The notes under the pieces were generated by a model that was not told where the DNA came from, did no database searches, and worked only from the letters and a program-made list of their open reading frames with translations. From assembly GCF_014905175.1 (NCBI RefSeq), contig NC_057789.1, positions 9,362,001 to 9,426,000 on the forward strand: a stretch of DNA of 64,000 nt, read 5' to 3'. Positions 1 through 11,237 of the stretch are shown here, in pieces. Positions within the stretch are counted from its first letter, which is position 1; each line of letters opens with the position of its first letter. This stretch comes from Aphidius gifuensis (Eukaryota > Arthropoda > Insecta > Hymenoptera > Braconidae). A program made the translations under genes and the position numbers.

Positions 1-1176
1 AATGTTGGTTACATCGAATATCCACCATATATGCAAGCTGTTAAAAAAAATAATAGTTATGAATATAATGGTATTGATATACCAATATTACGAGCTATTG
101 CAAATCATCTAAATTTTACAGTTAATTTATCAGAAATAGAAGGAAATAAAAATATTCCAAAGACAAAAAGAGTTGTTGATGCATTGAGTGGCAATAGCTC
201 ATATTATGACTTTCTTATAGGTGGTCTAATTTGGAATCCAACTGATCATATTGATTACACAGCTGCTTATGAAGTTGTAAAATTTGGTGTTCTCGTACCA
301 GCTGTTCAATCTAAAGGTATATCATTCGAAGCATTAGTCTCACCTTTGAGTAAATCAGTATGGTTTGCAACAATTTTTGTTTTGTTATTTGCAATAATTC
401 TCAGATATACATTATTTGTTAAAATATCATTGTTAGAAATAATGGCTATTATTCTTGGCGTAGCGTGGAATAAACAACCAGTTGCATTTTCATACAGAAT
501 AATGTTTATGTCCTGGGTAATATTTGGTTTTTTACTAACACAATTCTATTTAGCATCATTACCAGGAATGTTATTAGCTGATCCTGAAGAGGAGATTAAT
601 ACAATAAATGATTTGTTAGATTCAGGCATACCAATTGGTGGTACTAAAAATCAAAAATACTTTTTTCTTGGAAATAAAACATTCAACAGTAGTTCTACTT
701 CGAATGAGCTTATTGATAAAATTTTTCAAAGTATAACTCTATTTGAACGTGATGAGTATGAAAAAAAACTTTACCATTTAATTAGTGGTGAAAATACAAC
801 AATGGCATTATTAGCATTTATGAATTTTTCATCAGATAATTCAAACTTTGATTCTCGTATCTTACGCGTGTTACCAGAAGCTTTGACGAACTTTGCACTT
901 AGTTTTGCAGTACGGCGTGGTTTACCGTATCTCAATGATATTAACATTGTTATACAAAGACTTATGAATACTGGTATCACTTCACATGTTTTCAGTATGG
1001 CAGAAAAATATCATTTTATTGAAAACATAGAAGACTCTGCATACATCAATTTAAAAGATCTCATTCCAGGTTTTTTAATACTTGGTCTTGGTTGTACTAT
1101 TGGTTTAATAACTTTAATTTTTGAAATAATAATTTTTCGAATAAAACAAAAAGACATCACGTACTGTTATACTTAA
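1..1176 (+). CDS. Divergent ionotropic receptor, copy 1 (5' end outside window)
   Basis: C-terminal 391 codons of a chemosensory ionotropic receptor (IR), a ligand-gated channel of the iGluR superfamily in sensory-neuron membranes. The frame is open from base 1 and aligns with residue 245 onward of the complete copies, so the window edge has cut the gene. Visible in order: ligand-binding lobe S1 (YNGIDIPILRAIANHLNFT), TM1 around bases 355-420, pore segment (AIILGVAWN), TM2 (MFMSWVIFGFLLTQFYLASLPG), lobe S2, and TM3 close to the end (LIPGFLILGLGCTIGLITL). The iGluR SYTANLAAF motif is replaced by a divergent TQFYLASLPG stretch, as is usual in IRs. No intron interrupts it. Bases 290-545 are identical to copy 4, while flanking segments differ. 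Ligand unknown. Confidence 0.9.
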   Translation, partial: NVGYIEYPPYMQAVKKNNSYEYNGIDIPILRAIANHLNFTVNLSEIEGNKNIPKTKRVVDALSGNSSYYDFLIGGLIWNPTDHIDYTAAYEVVKFGVLVPAVQSKGISFEALVSPLSKSVWFATIFVLLFAIILRYTLFVKISLLEIMAIILGVAWNKQPVAFSYRIMFMSWVIFGFLLTQFYLASLPGMLLADPEEEINTINDLLDSGIPIGGTKNQKYFFLGNKTFNSSSTSNELIDKIFQSITLFERDEYEKKLYHLISGENTTMALLAFMNFSSDNSNFDSRILRVLPEALTNFALSFAVRRGLPYLNDINIVIQRLMNTGITSHVFSMAEKYHFIENIEDSAYINLKDLIPGFLILGLGCTIGLITLIFEIIIFRIKQKDITYCYT

Positions 1177-1386
1177 ATATGCACACTGATTTTGCGTTCA
1201 CTTTGAATAATGGTATATTTAAATTGTGTTTAACAATTGCATTATCAATAACTATTGTAAAATTTTCACCGTACAAATTTTCACGCGCAGAAAATATGTG
1301 TTTATGTATACTAATAAAAAAAAACAAATTTATATCTTTTATATTTGGTTGTATTGATTTCTTCCATTTGATCATTGTAAATTTTT

Positions 1387-2402
1387 ACGGAGGTGGGATA
1401 GACGCGAAGCGTCCCACCTATAGTATTGTTTTCACTATATGTTTTATGAATACCGCTTATAGCTTCTATAATAATTAAGCTAGATTATTCGTATTAGGCT
1501 TAAATTAAAGATCTTGACGAGCTCTAGAGCCTCTGATAAAATTAAAATTTTTTGGGTAATTATTGAGTGTACAAATGACAAAAGAAAAATGTAACGAAAT
1601 CTTCGAAGCGAGATATTGAGAAAACTAAGAAAAACTCATGGATGCGAAAATTTCACAGATAACAGTAAATGATAAAATAAAGATAATTAAAAAAAGTTTA
1701 TATTTTTTAAAATCGAATTCGTTTGTTTATTCAAGAAAAACTGAAACGACGTTTTTTTGGAACATACGCTTTTAAAAATTAACTAAGGGTTTATTTTAGT
1801 TTTAATGGATTCCTCGTCGAAAAATCTGGCCGGGCCATACCGAAAATTTTTCGACAATTAGATTTTAATAATTAACGATTGTTTATAAAAATATGAGTGG
1901 TAGTTTATAAAATAAAAGAACCACAAAGAAATCGTTCAATGAGCTTATTTGGCTTAGCAGGTTGTAGAAAATTTTCTAACAAATTTTTTGACTATAATAT
2001 GAGATTTTTTTAGTTAATTATTTAAACAATTAATGTAGATTTAAACAATGATTATTTTTTTTTCATTATTTTTTTTGCCGTACGCATGCGCACTTGTGAC
2101 TGCAGAGCATAATACCCACTCATTTTTACCATTAGATTTTTTTTTTTAAGATGGCAGATGGTAGCACTCAACAATTCTAGGAATCAATTTGGTTTATTTA
2201 TTTTGTATTTATCCTGTTTTTTGAAAGTTTGAGGTTAAAGTTTTATAAATAAATTTAATATAACAATTAATTGTAATATAATAATTTATTATATTACAAT
2301 TCATTATTAAATTATAAAAAAAAATTATAATTTCGGAGTTAACGCGTCCTCCCACCGGAGTTTTGAAAATTTTCAATTTTCAAAGAGAATGCAGCCGTTA
2401 CT
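1387..2402. mobile_element. 1-kb repeat element, copy A, non-coding
   Basis: About 1.0 kb repeated almost base for base at 28374-29401. It begins with a GC-rich hairpin (ggtgg, gacgc, gaa, gcgtc, ccacc) just inside the left end and carries a related inverted stretch (cgcgtcctcccaccgg) near the right end. Both copies sit in aattttt-like sequence that recurs at each end, a possible target duplication. An AT palindrome lies near 2268-2305. There is no long ORF and no clear terminal inverted repeat, so the class is unknown; a non-autonomous DNA element is the likeliest reading. Confidence 0.65.
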
Positions 2403-3845
2403 AAATTTTTATGAATAGTCGACGATATGTGTCACAAATAATAATTAATAACAAATAAATTTTCATTCGTTTTATATTGAATAAAATTTATTATTAGGCT
2501 ATATAAGTCGGAAAATTTAGAAAGACAGAATATAGGAATATAGAGCTGCTGCAGAGGAAAAAGAGTCTGCGTTTGAAAGCTGCAAGTATGTATTCAATGC
2601 AATAAGATTTATATTTCACAGTATAAATATTAATTTATATCAAACATCATTTACTCAAATTCAATTGAAATATATTAAAGTACTTTACAGACATAAAAGT
2701 TTAATTGTCGTGTCATTATTTAAATTAAGAATGCATGAATAAAAATAGCTTTTGCTACAAACTGATCGTCCAACATATAAAAAGTAATTGATGTTACAAT
2801 TTAGCTCTCTATTTTTTAAAAATTGAATATATGAAACTACTATATTACCGAAATCACTGACGGATATTTCTCCGAAAATAGAATATTTCTCTGATCTACA
2901 TTTCTCCACGTTAGTCTTTTCCTGAAAAACTGTAGAAAAAATTTGGAGTAATTTTTCGATGCAAAAAAAATTCCTCTCCACATGGGTCAATATGGGAGAA
3001 ATTTGGAGTTACCACGGAGAAATTCAGAGTAATCACAGAAAAGACTTTGGAAAAATATTTTCATCACTATCAGAAACCATTGTGTTGTCTCTATCGTTTA
3101 ATATTGATAATGCATGATCGTCAGCTATTAAATTAAAGTTTTCTAATAATTTAAATAGTTTTTTAGACTGCTTGAATTACAAGCTTGGAGAACATGGTCG
3201 AAAGATAAGTTGAATTATCAAAGAGTGACAGTATTCAATTATTTATTTTTTGTATTGTGTAGAGTATTTCGTATGTCATGTCTAATTAAATAAAAAAAAA
3301 AAATGTTAAACTAATAGAATAATTATTAAATATATAAAATATATTTAATTTCTTAATGTGCGGTGAAACAAACATGCATATGGTTTATAGTAACCGTGTT
3401 TTATTATATATAGGTATATTTTGTATGAACAACCGCAAAAAAATATAAATTTAATAAAACATGGTTATTATAAACCGTGCACGGTTTTTTTCGAATATTT
3501 TTTGGAGTATATAATCAATACCATGTGCGGTTTTCCTTGTAAAAATACATCGGCCCTAATAATGATAATATAACACTAAATAATAAACCAATTATTCAAG
3601 AGATGTAGTTGGTACGAGTAATTACGAATCAATCAGTAATTATTATATCATATTTTGAATTACAAATTATATTAAATGAATATACGTAAAAAAAAAATAT
3701 ATATATTCCAATACATTGAATTCATAAATTTATAAAATTCACTATAAATAAAAATATTTTATAAATTTTTATAATATTTTTTATTTTTTATTTACGTAAT
3801 ATTTTTATATTTTTCCCTATTATTTATTTCTTTTGACGCTATATT
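2403..3845. other. Intergenic, with a hairpin at about 3373-3490
   Basis: No gene recognised between the 1-kb element and the IR copy 2 upstream block. Around 3373-3490 an imperfect inverted repeat pairs tggtttatagtaaccgtg with its reverse complement (ggttattataaacc), about 115 bp end to end, which looks like a small hairpin MITE. Around 2870-3030 there are scattered 'tttctcc' and 'ggagaaa' stretches resembling the ctccgg-type repeats elsewhere in the window. The rest is AT-rich and featureless. Confidence 0.5.
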
Positions 3846-4188
3846 AATCAATACTGCACAGACCTTGAACTTATCGCAAGACATGCGGTTTCGATAATCT
3901 AACAGGAAAATCTGAAAAATATAAAACTTTGTTGCAAAATAATTTATTTTTTATTGATGGTATCAATTACTTTTTGTATAACTACATTGTATTGAAATAA
4001 AAACAATCACACAACTGTAACACGATGTTTCAGATGAAATTGATAACATTGCTTTCAAATAAAATATTAGATATTGGATATCCATAAAAATGTAAATTAT
4101 CCTTTTATCGCTATTCAATCTCTGTTATTCGTATTCTATTTTTCTGATAAATCGTTTTAATATAACATTACTGTAACATGTCCGATGG
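3846..4188 (+). promoter_or_regulatory. Conserved IR upstream block, copy 2
   Basis: About 340 bp immediately before the IR copy 2 start, repeated before copies 3 and 4 and in the dead fifth copy. Shared landmarks are 'ccttgaac', 'ttgatggtatcaattacttttt', 'attgataacattgctttt', 'gatattggatatccat', 'ttatcgc.attcaatct.tgttattcg' and the final 'actgtaacat.tccgatggatg'. Just before the chosen ATG lies a short upstream reading frame, ATG at 4178 (MSDGWHQ then stop). The block probably holds the promoter and 5' leader; duplication descent alone could also explain the similarity. Confidence 0.5.
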
Positions 4189-6075
4189 ATGGCACCAATA
4201 AAAATCACAGTCGACAAAATGATTTTCATCAACATGGTATTGTTACTTTTCATAGTAACATCAAATAAATTAATATCTTGTATAGTATTCAATTCAGAAA
4301 ATAAAGGAGCAAATAATTATGGACTCTTCAATTTATCAACAAAAAGTGAATTAATTAAATATGAAAATTTATTACCGGCGATTGATTGTCTTGATGATTT
4401 TGTCACGTCTTATTTGACGCAACAGACAACGAGGATCACAGTTGTTATAGATAAAGATATTAAAATGTCACACATTTACTTGAAAGAATTACAAAAAAGT
4501 CGTTCAACATTCATTATAACTGATGACTACGATGTTGAAAATGAAAATCATAGAACAACATTAAATATTTTTATTTTATTAAATAATCATAATGATGTTC
4601 AAAAATTAAATATTGAAATTAATAAAATTGGTGGTCTCGGATGCACATATACAGTGTTATTAATTGATCATTTCGAAAATAAAAAATTATTTATCGAAGA
4701 GTCAAATATATTAACTCAATCATTATGGCTTAAAAAGATAGCAAATATTGTCATAATCGGTTTTGTTCAAGATTATTATTTAGCAATGAAGAGTAATGAA
4801 TTTAAACCACATATTTTACGTGAACCAATGGATCCAGTGATTGTTGGTAAATGTCAAAATAAAAAATGGATAACAAATAGTACATTATTTGGACCAATGA
4901 AAATGAATAACTGTTCGGTAAATGTTGGCTATATGGAAACTGAACCATATATACATGCTGTTGAGAAAAATAATAGCTATGAATATAGAGGTATTGATAT
5001 TTCGACATTACGAGCTATTGCAGATCATCTCAATTTTACAATTAATTTATCAGAAATGGAAGGAAACAGAAATATTCCAAGAGCAAAAAGAATTGCTACA
5101 GCAATAACAAGCAATAGGTCATATGACATCCTCATTGGTGGTATTACTTGGCATCCAAATGATGATATTGATTATACACTTGCTTATGAAATTGTACAAT
5201 TTGTTTTTCTTGTACCAGTTGTTCAAACTAAAAGTATATCATTTGAAGGATTAGTGTCACCACTTGAACCATCAGTATGGGTTGCAATAATTATTGTTTT
5301 ATTATTTGCAATAATTATCAGATATACATTATTTTATAAAATATCATTTTTAGAAATATTTGCTATTATTATCGGTGTTGCATGGAATAGACAACCAATG
5401 GGATATTATTACAGAACAATGTTTATATCTTGGATAATATTTGGTTTTATAATAACACAATTTTATTTAGCATCATTGCCAGGAAGATTGTTAGCTGATC
5501 CTGAGGAAGATATTAATACAATTTCTGATTTGATAGATTCAAAAATACCAATTGGTGGTACTAAAAATGTAAAGAAGTATTTCATTGGAAATAAAACTTT
5601 TAATGATAATTCAACCTCACATCAACTTCTACATAAAGTTTTTGAAAATTTTATCGCATTTGAACGTGATGAGTATGAAAGAAAGCTGTATGAGTTAATT
5701 TCTGGTCAGAATAATACAATCGCATTATTAGCATCAACGAATACTTCAACAATAAATACGGTGTTGGATCCTCGCAATGTACGTGTATTACCAGAAGCTT
5801 TGACAAGTTTTCCACTGAGTTTTGCAGTATGGCATGGTTTACCATATCTCAGTGACATTGACGATTGTTTACAAAGACTCATTAAATGTGGTGTTATTGC
5901 ACATTATGGTCATATTGAATCAAACACTTACCCCAATGATGAAATTGATGAAATTTACATCAAGTTAACTGATCTTTTACCAGGTTTTTTTGTACTTGGT
6001 ATTGGTTGTGCAATCAGTTCAATTGTTTTATATTTTGAAATTATAATTTTTCGATCAAAACGAAATCACAAGTAG
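4189..6075 (+). CDS. Divergent ionotropic receptor, copy 2
   Basis: Complete intronless IR gene, 628 aa, within the usual size of divergent insect IRs. An N-terminal hydrophobic stretch (FINMVLLLFIVTS) acts as signal peptide; the in-frame Met at residue 11 is an alternative start that places it right at the terminus. Residues about 30-240 form the variable amino-terminal region and end in the family-conserved REPMDPVIVGKCQNKKW. S1 starts near 245, TM1 is about 363-385, the pore segment (GVAWNRQP) about 395-405, TM2 about 408-430, then S2, and TM3 about 596-620, followed by a short basic tail. Several N-glycosylation sequons lie in the extracellular parts. Member of a tandem array in one orientation; probably chemosensory, ligand unknown. 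Confidence 0.93.
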   Translation: MAPIKITVDKMIFINMVLLLFIVTSNKLISCIVFNSENKGANNYGLFNLSTKSELIKYENLLPAIDCLDDFVTSYLTQQTTRITVVIDKDIKMSHIYLKELQKSRSTFIITDDYDVENENHRTTLNIFILLNNHNDVQKLNIEINKIGGLGCTYTVLLIDHFENKKLFIEESNILTQSLWLKKIANIVIIGFVQDYYLAMKSNEFKPHILREPMDPVIVGKCQNKKWITNSTLFGPMKMNNCSVNVGYMETEPYIHAVEKNNSYEYRGIDISTLRAIADHLNFTINLSEMEGNRNIPRAKRIATAITSNRSYDILIGGITWHPNDDIDYTLAYEIVQFVFLVPVVQTKSISFEGLVSPLEPSVWVAIIIVLLFAIIIRYTLFYKISFLEIFAIIIGVAWNRQPMGYYYRTMFISWIIFGFIITQFYLASLPGRLLADPEEDINTISDLIDSKIPIGGTKNVKKYFIGNKTFNDNSTSHQLLHKVFENFIAFERDEYERKLYELISGQNNTIALLASTNTSTINTVLDPRNVRVLPEALTSFPLSFAVWHGLPYLSDIDDCLQRLIKCGVIAHYGHIESNTYPNDEIDEIYIKLTDLLPGFFVLGIGCAISSIVLYFEIIIFRSKRNHK

Positions 6076-6924
6076 AGGTTTAGAAAAATATGCACTTACA
6101 GTTTGTGTTAACTTTAAACAATCAAATATTTTATTAAATTGTATTTACCTTTTATGCGTTGTTAATATAATTATTTTAGAATTTTCACAGTACAAATTTT
6201 TATGTGGAAGCAAAAATGTGTTTATAATAATAATTATGTATTAATATTTAAAGCAAAATTTGAGTTTCTTTTCAGATTTTTGGTAAAGTTATTTTGTAAA
6301 AACATAAGTCTGTTGACCAAAAAATAAAAATCAGTAATCTGTATTCAATGCGAGTTGATTATTTTTAATTATACTGATATATGAATAATTTTAAAAAAAT
6401 ATATATTTATTCTGGTTAAAATGTCATCTTTGTGTTGTCGACAATTTTAATATTTAAATTTATACATTATATAAAGTTACTGGTGCATTGGACTATTCAA
6501 TTGAAAATATGGTATTATTGTTTAGGTCAGACATAATATAATGATCCATTGAAACATTAAATGTTACTATTATCAATCGTTATTTCAATACTGCATTATA
6601 TTTTAATATAAAATAATCAAAAATACAAAATGCGTACATGTAAAAAAAGACTTATTCAAATGAATCGATAATGAATTTTAAGTCAAGTTTAAACATGAGA
6701 TTGTAAAATTTTTATTTGGTAAAATTTAAATATTATATGGCTCCAACAATAAAAATGATGAATGAAATTGAACTTTAGTATGTTTTAATTCATTGATAAC
6801 AATATGAATGTTCATTTTATATACGCTTTACATCAAATATTAAAAAGATCAAACCTGAATCTTATAAAATTATTTCTCCAATATCTGTAAATAAATATAA
6901 ACTATATGTATATGTAAACAGTTG
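6076..6924. other. Intergenic IR 3' flank, copy 2
   Basis: AT-rich sequence that is itself part of the IR repeat unit: stretches such as 'aaaatgatgaatgaaatt' and 'catgagattgtaaa' recur after copy 3, near 14100-14210 and near 34950-35100. No coding potential or structural RNA seen. Confidence 0.5.
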
Positions 6925-7259
6925 TAATCAATAATGCACAAGCCTTGAACTCATTGCAGTATTGATAATCTATTAAAACCATCAAAAAAGTATAAAACTT
7001 TGTTGCAAGATAATGTATTTTTTATTGATGGTATCAATTACTTTTTGCAACTACATTGTATTTAAATTAAAACAATCACATGACTGTGACTCGATTTTTC
7101 ACATGAAATTGATAACATTGCTTTTAAATAAAATACGATAGATATTGGATATCCATGAAAGTAGAAATTACCCGTTTATCGCCATTCAATCTCTGTTATT
7201 CGTTTTATATTTTTCTGCTAAATCAAATTAATATAACACTACTGTAACATGTCCGATGG
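6925..7259 (+). promoter_or_regulatory. Conserved IR upstream block, copy 3
   Basis: Same block as before copy 2, starting at 'aatcaataatgcacaagccttg' and ending directly at the ATG of copy 3. The upstream ATG in 'catgtccgatggatgtcacc' is also kept. Conservation over the whole 335 bp suggests the duplication unit included the regulatory sequence. Confidence 0.5.
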
Positions 7260-9161
7260 ATGTCACCAACACAAATCACAGTTGACAAAATGATTTTCAT
7301 CAACATGGTAATGTTACTTTCCATTGCGTCATCAAATAAATTAACGTCTTGTACATTATTAAATTCAGAAAATAAAGAAACAAAGAATTATGAACTCTTT
7401 AATTTATCAACAAAAAGTGAAGTGATTGAATATAAAAATTTATTACCGGCGATTGCTTGTCTCGATGATTTCGTTACCTCTTACTTGGATCGACAGCAGA
7501 CCAGGATTACAGTTATTTTAAATAAACACATTGAAAAGTCACATGTTTACTTGAAAGAATTACAAAAAAGTCATTCAACATTTGTTTTAAATGAAAATTA
7601 CAATGTAAAAAATATTATGCAAGAAACAAGATCGAGTATTTTTATATTACTGAGAAACCATAATGATCTTCATGATTTACAAATAAAAATGAATGAAATT
7701 GATAGTCATGAATGTAGATTTACAGTATTATTAATGGATCATTTTGAAAATAAAAAACTATTTATTAAAGAGTCAAATATATTAATTCAATTATTATGGA
7801 TTAAAAAAATAGCAAATATCGTTATAATTGGTTTTGTTAAAAATTATTATCTAGCAATGGAGAGTAAAAAATTTAAACCAAATATTTTACGTGAACCAAT
7901 GGACCCAGTGATTGTTGGTAAATGTCAAAATAAAAAATGGTTAATGAATGATACTTTATTTGAACCAATGAAAATGAATAATTGTTCAATAAATATTGCC
8001 TATTTAAATTTTGAACCGTACATGCATGCTGTTAAAAAAAATAATAGTTATGCATATAATGGTATTGATTTATCAATATTACGACCTATTGCAAAGCACT
8101 TAAATTTTACATTTACTTTATCGGAAATGGAAGGAAGTAAAAATGATCCAAAAATACGAAAAGTTATTAATTCATTACGCAGTAACAGATCTTATGATCT
8201 TATTATAGGTGGTTTGACTTGGCAACCAAAAGATGATCTTGATTACACAATTGCTTATGAAGTTGTACCAGTTATTTGGCTTGTACCAGTCCAGTCTCAA
8301 GATATATCATTTATGGCATTAATTTCACCTCTTGAAAATACTGTATGGTTTGCAATATTTGTTGTTTTAGTATTTGCAATAATTCTTAGATTTACATTAT
8401 TTGATAAAATATCATTTTTGGAAATATTGGCTATTATTCTTGGTGTTGCATGGAATAGACAACCAATTGGATTTTATTACAGAACAATGTTTATGTCTTG
8501 GATAATATTCGGTTTTTTATTAACACAATTTTATTTAGCATCATTACCAGGAATGTTATTAGCTGATCCCGAGCAAAAAATTAATACAATAAATGATTTA
8601 TTGAACTCAGGAATACCACTTGGTGGTTCAAAAAATCAACGAATCCATTTTATTGGAAATAAAACATACAACAGTAGTTCAAACTCAAATGAACTTATTG
8701 ATAAAGTTTTTGAAAAGTTTATTGAATTTGAACGTGTTGATTATGAAAAAAAACTTCACGATTTAATTAGTGGTAAAAATAACACAATGGCATTATTAGT
8801 AATATCGAATTCTTCAACATTAAATACAAATTTCGATCGTAGTATTTTAAATATATTACCAGAAGCTATGACAACTTTTCCACTTGGTTTCCCAGTATGG
8901 CGTGGTTTACCGTATCTCAATGATATCGATATAGTTATACAAAGACTTATAACAAGTGGTATTATTTCACATATTTTCAATCTTGAAACAAAAAATAATA
9001 ATTCTAATAAAGATGAAGATGTTGGCATATACATCACGTTAGAAGATCTCATGCCAGGTTTTTTCATACTTGGTATTGGTTGTACTATTGGTTTAATAAC
9101 TTTAATTTTTGAGATTATAATTTTTCGAATAAAACGAAACCACAAGCAATTTTATACTTAA
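7260..9161 (+). CDS. Divergent ionotropic receptor, copy 3
   Basis: Complete intronless IR, 633 aa. The signal peptide is about residues 12-25 (FINMVMLLSIASS), with a second in-frame Met at residue 11. The order matches copy 2: variable N-terminal region, REPMDPVIVGKCQNKKW, S1 from about 245, TM1 about 362-384, pore GVAWNRQPIGF, TM2 MSWIIFGFLLTQFYLASLPG, S2, and TM3 about 597-621. It is one residue shorter than its siblings before TM1 (VPVQSQDISF where they have VPAVQSKGISF), and its S1 contact region differs most (VVPVIWLVP), so it may bind a different ligand. Intact throughout. Function is inferred from the family only. Confidence 0.93.
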   Translation: MSPTQITVDKMIFINMVMLLSIASSNKLTSCTLLNSENKETKNYELFNLSTKSEVIEYKNLLPAIACLDDFVTSYLDRQQTRITVILNKHIEKSHVYLKELQKSHSTFVLNENYNVKNIMQETRSSIFILLRNHNDLHDLQIKMNEIDSHECRFTVLLMDHFENKKLFIKESNILIQLLWIKKIANIVIIGFVKNYYLAMESKKFKPNILREPMDPVIVGKCQNKKWLMNDTLFEPMKMNNCSINIAYLNFEPYMHAVKKNNSYAYNGIDLSILRPIAKHLNFTFTLSEMEGSKNDPKIRKVINSLRSNRSYDLIIGGLTWQPKDDLDYTIAYEVVPVIWLVPVQSQDISFMALISPLENTVWFAIFVVLVFAIILRFTLFDKISFLEILAIILGVAWNRQPIGFYYRTMFMSWIIFGFLLTQFYLASLPGMLLADPEQKINTINDLLNSGIPLGGSKNQRIHFIGNKTYNSSSNSNELIDKVFEKFIEFERVDYEKKLHDLISGKNNTMALLVISNSSTLNTNFDRSILNILPEAMTTFPLGFPVWRGLPYLNDIDIVIQRLITSGIISHIFNLETKNNNSNKDEDVGIYITLEDLMPGFFILGIGCTIGLITLIFEIIIFRIKRNHKQFYT

Positions 9162-9562
9162 ATATTCACAAATAATTTGTGTTAAACTTTGATAATGGAG
9201 TAATTTTTAATTGTCTGTTTAACATTTGCACTATCAATAATTATTTTAGTATATGTTCACCGTGAAAATTATTACATGCAAGCAAAATTGTGTTTATAAT
9301 CATATTTATATTTATGGCAATTAACTTTAAGTACATATTTTGAAAATTTTGGGAAACTTATTGCGTAAATATGAATTTGTCAACCAAAAAATAGTTAATT
9401 GTATCTTATCACGTTAAACATGTTTATTAACAACGAAAAATATTTTATTTTGTAGAATTTAAATATTGTATAAGTCCAATAAAAATGATGATTGGAATAA
9501 AATTTTAGTAATATCTTTCAATTTCATATTTCGATTTTCAATGTTTTTTCTATATGTATATA

Positions 9563-10258
9563 TATATGGAGCATTCCATGTCAACTCACAGGGTTTTTTC
9601 CCTCACCCTCTCAGATTTGAAAACAAATATTTTTTTTGAGTTAGTCATCGACTCAGATGTACCTCGAGGTATAGATATCGAAATTTTTATCAGGACATTT
9701 TTTTCTCTCTGACGAGTTTTACCGATCGCCATTATTGAATTTTAGAATTGATCGTTATTTTCATGGCTGTACGATATATAACCGATAAATAGCCGTTTTT
9801 TCGATAATTCAACTTGATTTTTAACAGCTTTGCGCATGCGTGGGAATTTTTTTCGTATTTTTCCCGTAATCGTGAGGAAATTTTCTATAAGAAACAAAAA
9901 AAAAAAACCTGTTGTTTGGGATATGATCTTGCCTGATTTTAGTAATTTTCACATGGAAAAAAAAAATTTTTATAGTGAACCCATCGTTATCCTATGATGA
10001 AATTTGAAAATTAAGCTAATCTTGTGCTTTACTATTTACAGTAAAAAAATCAGAATTTTAAAAAATGGCGAAATCGTAGTTTACTCTTGTGAAGGAGGTG
10101 TTTTTTGATTCTGGCTCGGTGGTTAATGATGTTAAAAATAAAAAAAAAAATCAGAGGTATACATCTGAGTCGATGACTACTCAAAAAAAAATATTTGTTT
10201 TCGAATCTGAGAGGGTGAGGGAAAAAACCCTGTGAGTTGACATGGAATGCTCCATATA
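9563..10258. mobile_element. MITE with about 95-bp terminal inverted repeats
   Basis: The left end (tatatggagcattccatg) reappears as its reverse complement at the right end (catggaatgctccatata), and the match continues inward for about 95 bp through 'ctcaccctctcaga' and 'gtcatcgactcagatgta'. The interior of about 500 bp carries no meaningful ORF. Flanks are TA-rich, so a TA duplication is possible but cannot be separated from the repeat end. It lies in the spacer between IR copies 3 and 4. Confidence 0.8.
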
Positions 10259-10349
10259 CTCTCCACAAAATATTAAAGAAATCAAACTTAAATTCTATAT
10301 TGTCATTTTTTCAATATTTTAAATAAATAAACTATATCTGTAAAAAGTT

Positions 10350-11237
10350 GTAATCAATAATAAACAAGCCTTGAATTAATCGCAGTTTTAATAATCTACA
10401 CTCAGAGAAGGATAAGTTAACAGTTAACATACCAATATGTTTACATTAAACATACAAAAGTTTGATGTTAAGATATATATATTAACAATAAACATAGATA
10501 TCTTAACTGTTAACATACGTATGTTTATAGTTATACATCTTTACGCGGCCAAATATTTTGATGCCCCAGTCTACTTCTTGTAATCTTTTTTTTTTGACAT
10601 TATATTGTGATACTATTCTAATTGTAATATAATATAATATGTACTCGTGTTGTCATAAATTTATTTGAAGTTAGTTTTTTTGTAAATTCATTCTTAATTT
10701 TACATTCAATTTTTATATTTACATACGTAAATGTCTTCAACTATCAGCCTAACCTTCAAATTGTGTCAATTACAGATATCTTAATAGTTAACATACGCAT
10801 ATTAACTATTAAGATACGCATGTTTAATGTTAATATATATATATCTTTGATGTAAACTTATCAGCCACCACCCATTTTAACATGGCATATGTTAACATTA
10901 AACAGGATATGTTAACTGTTAACATATCCTTCTCTGTGTGTATACAACAATCGAAAAAATATATATGAAATTTTATTGCAAGATAATTTATTTTTTTATT
11001 GATGGTATCAATTACTTTTTGCAACTACATTGTATTTAAATTAAAACAATCTCATGACTGTGACTCGATGTTTTACATGAGTAAAATTGATAACATTGCT
11101 TTTAAATAAAATACGATAGATATTGGATATCCATAAAAGTAGAAATTACCCGTTTATCGCCATTCGATCTCTGTTATTCGTTTTCTATTTTCCTGGTAAA
11201 TCGTATTCATATAACATTACTGTAACATTTCCGATGG
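10350..11237 (+). promoter_or_regulatory. Conserved IR upstream block, copy 4, split by a MITE
   Basis: The block seen before copies 2 and 3 begins at 'taatcaataataaacaagcc', is interrupted after 'ataatcta' by the TA-flanked element at 10399-10940, and resumes with 'tacaacaatcgaaaaa' up to the ATG. The insertion pushes the distal part about 540 bp further from the gene and could alter expression of copy 4. Confidence 0.5.
10399..10940. mobile_element. CACTCAGAG-type MITE, TA target duplication
   Basis: 542 bp flanked by TA (10397-10398 and 10941-10942). The left end (cactcagagaaggataag) pairs with the right end read in reverse complement (cacacagagaaggatatg), followed by matching 'ttaacagttaacata'. 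The interior has many gttaac/ttaacat words in both orientations. Comparison with the uninterrupted blocks of IR copies 2 and 3 supports insertion at a TA. Ends and target resemble Tc1/mariner-derived MITEs; non-coding. Confidence 0.8.

Noticed and set aside
1179..1478. Plus-strand ORF of 99 codons after IR copy 1
   Set aside because: It is IR 3' flank running into the 1-kb repeat; the translation has no protein-like features and no counterpart after the other IR copies.
8756..9145. Minus-strand ORF of 129 codons inside IR copy 3
   Set aside because: Antisense shadow of the IR C-terminal coding region; similar shadows occur in the other copies at the same place.
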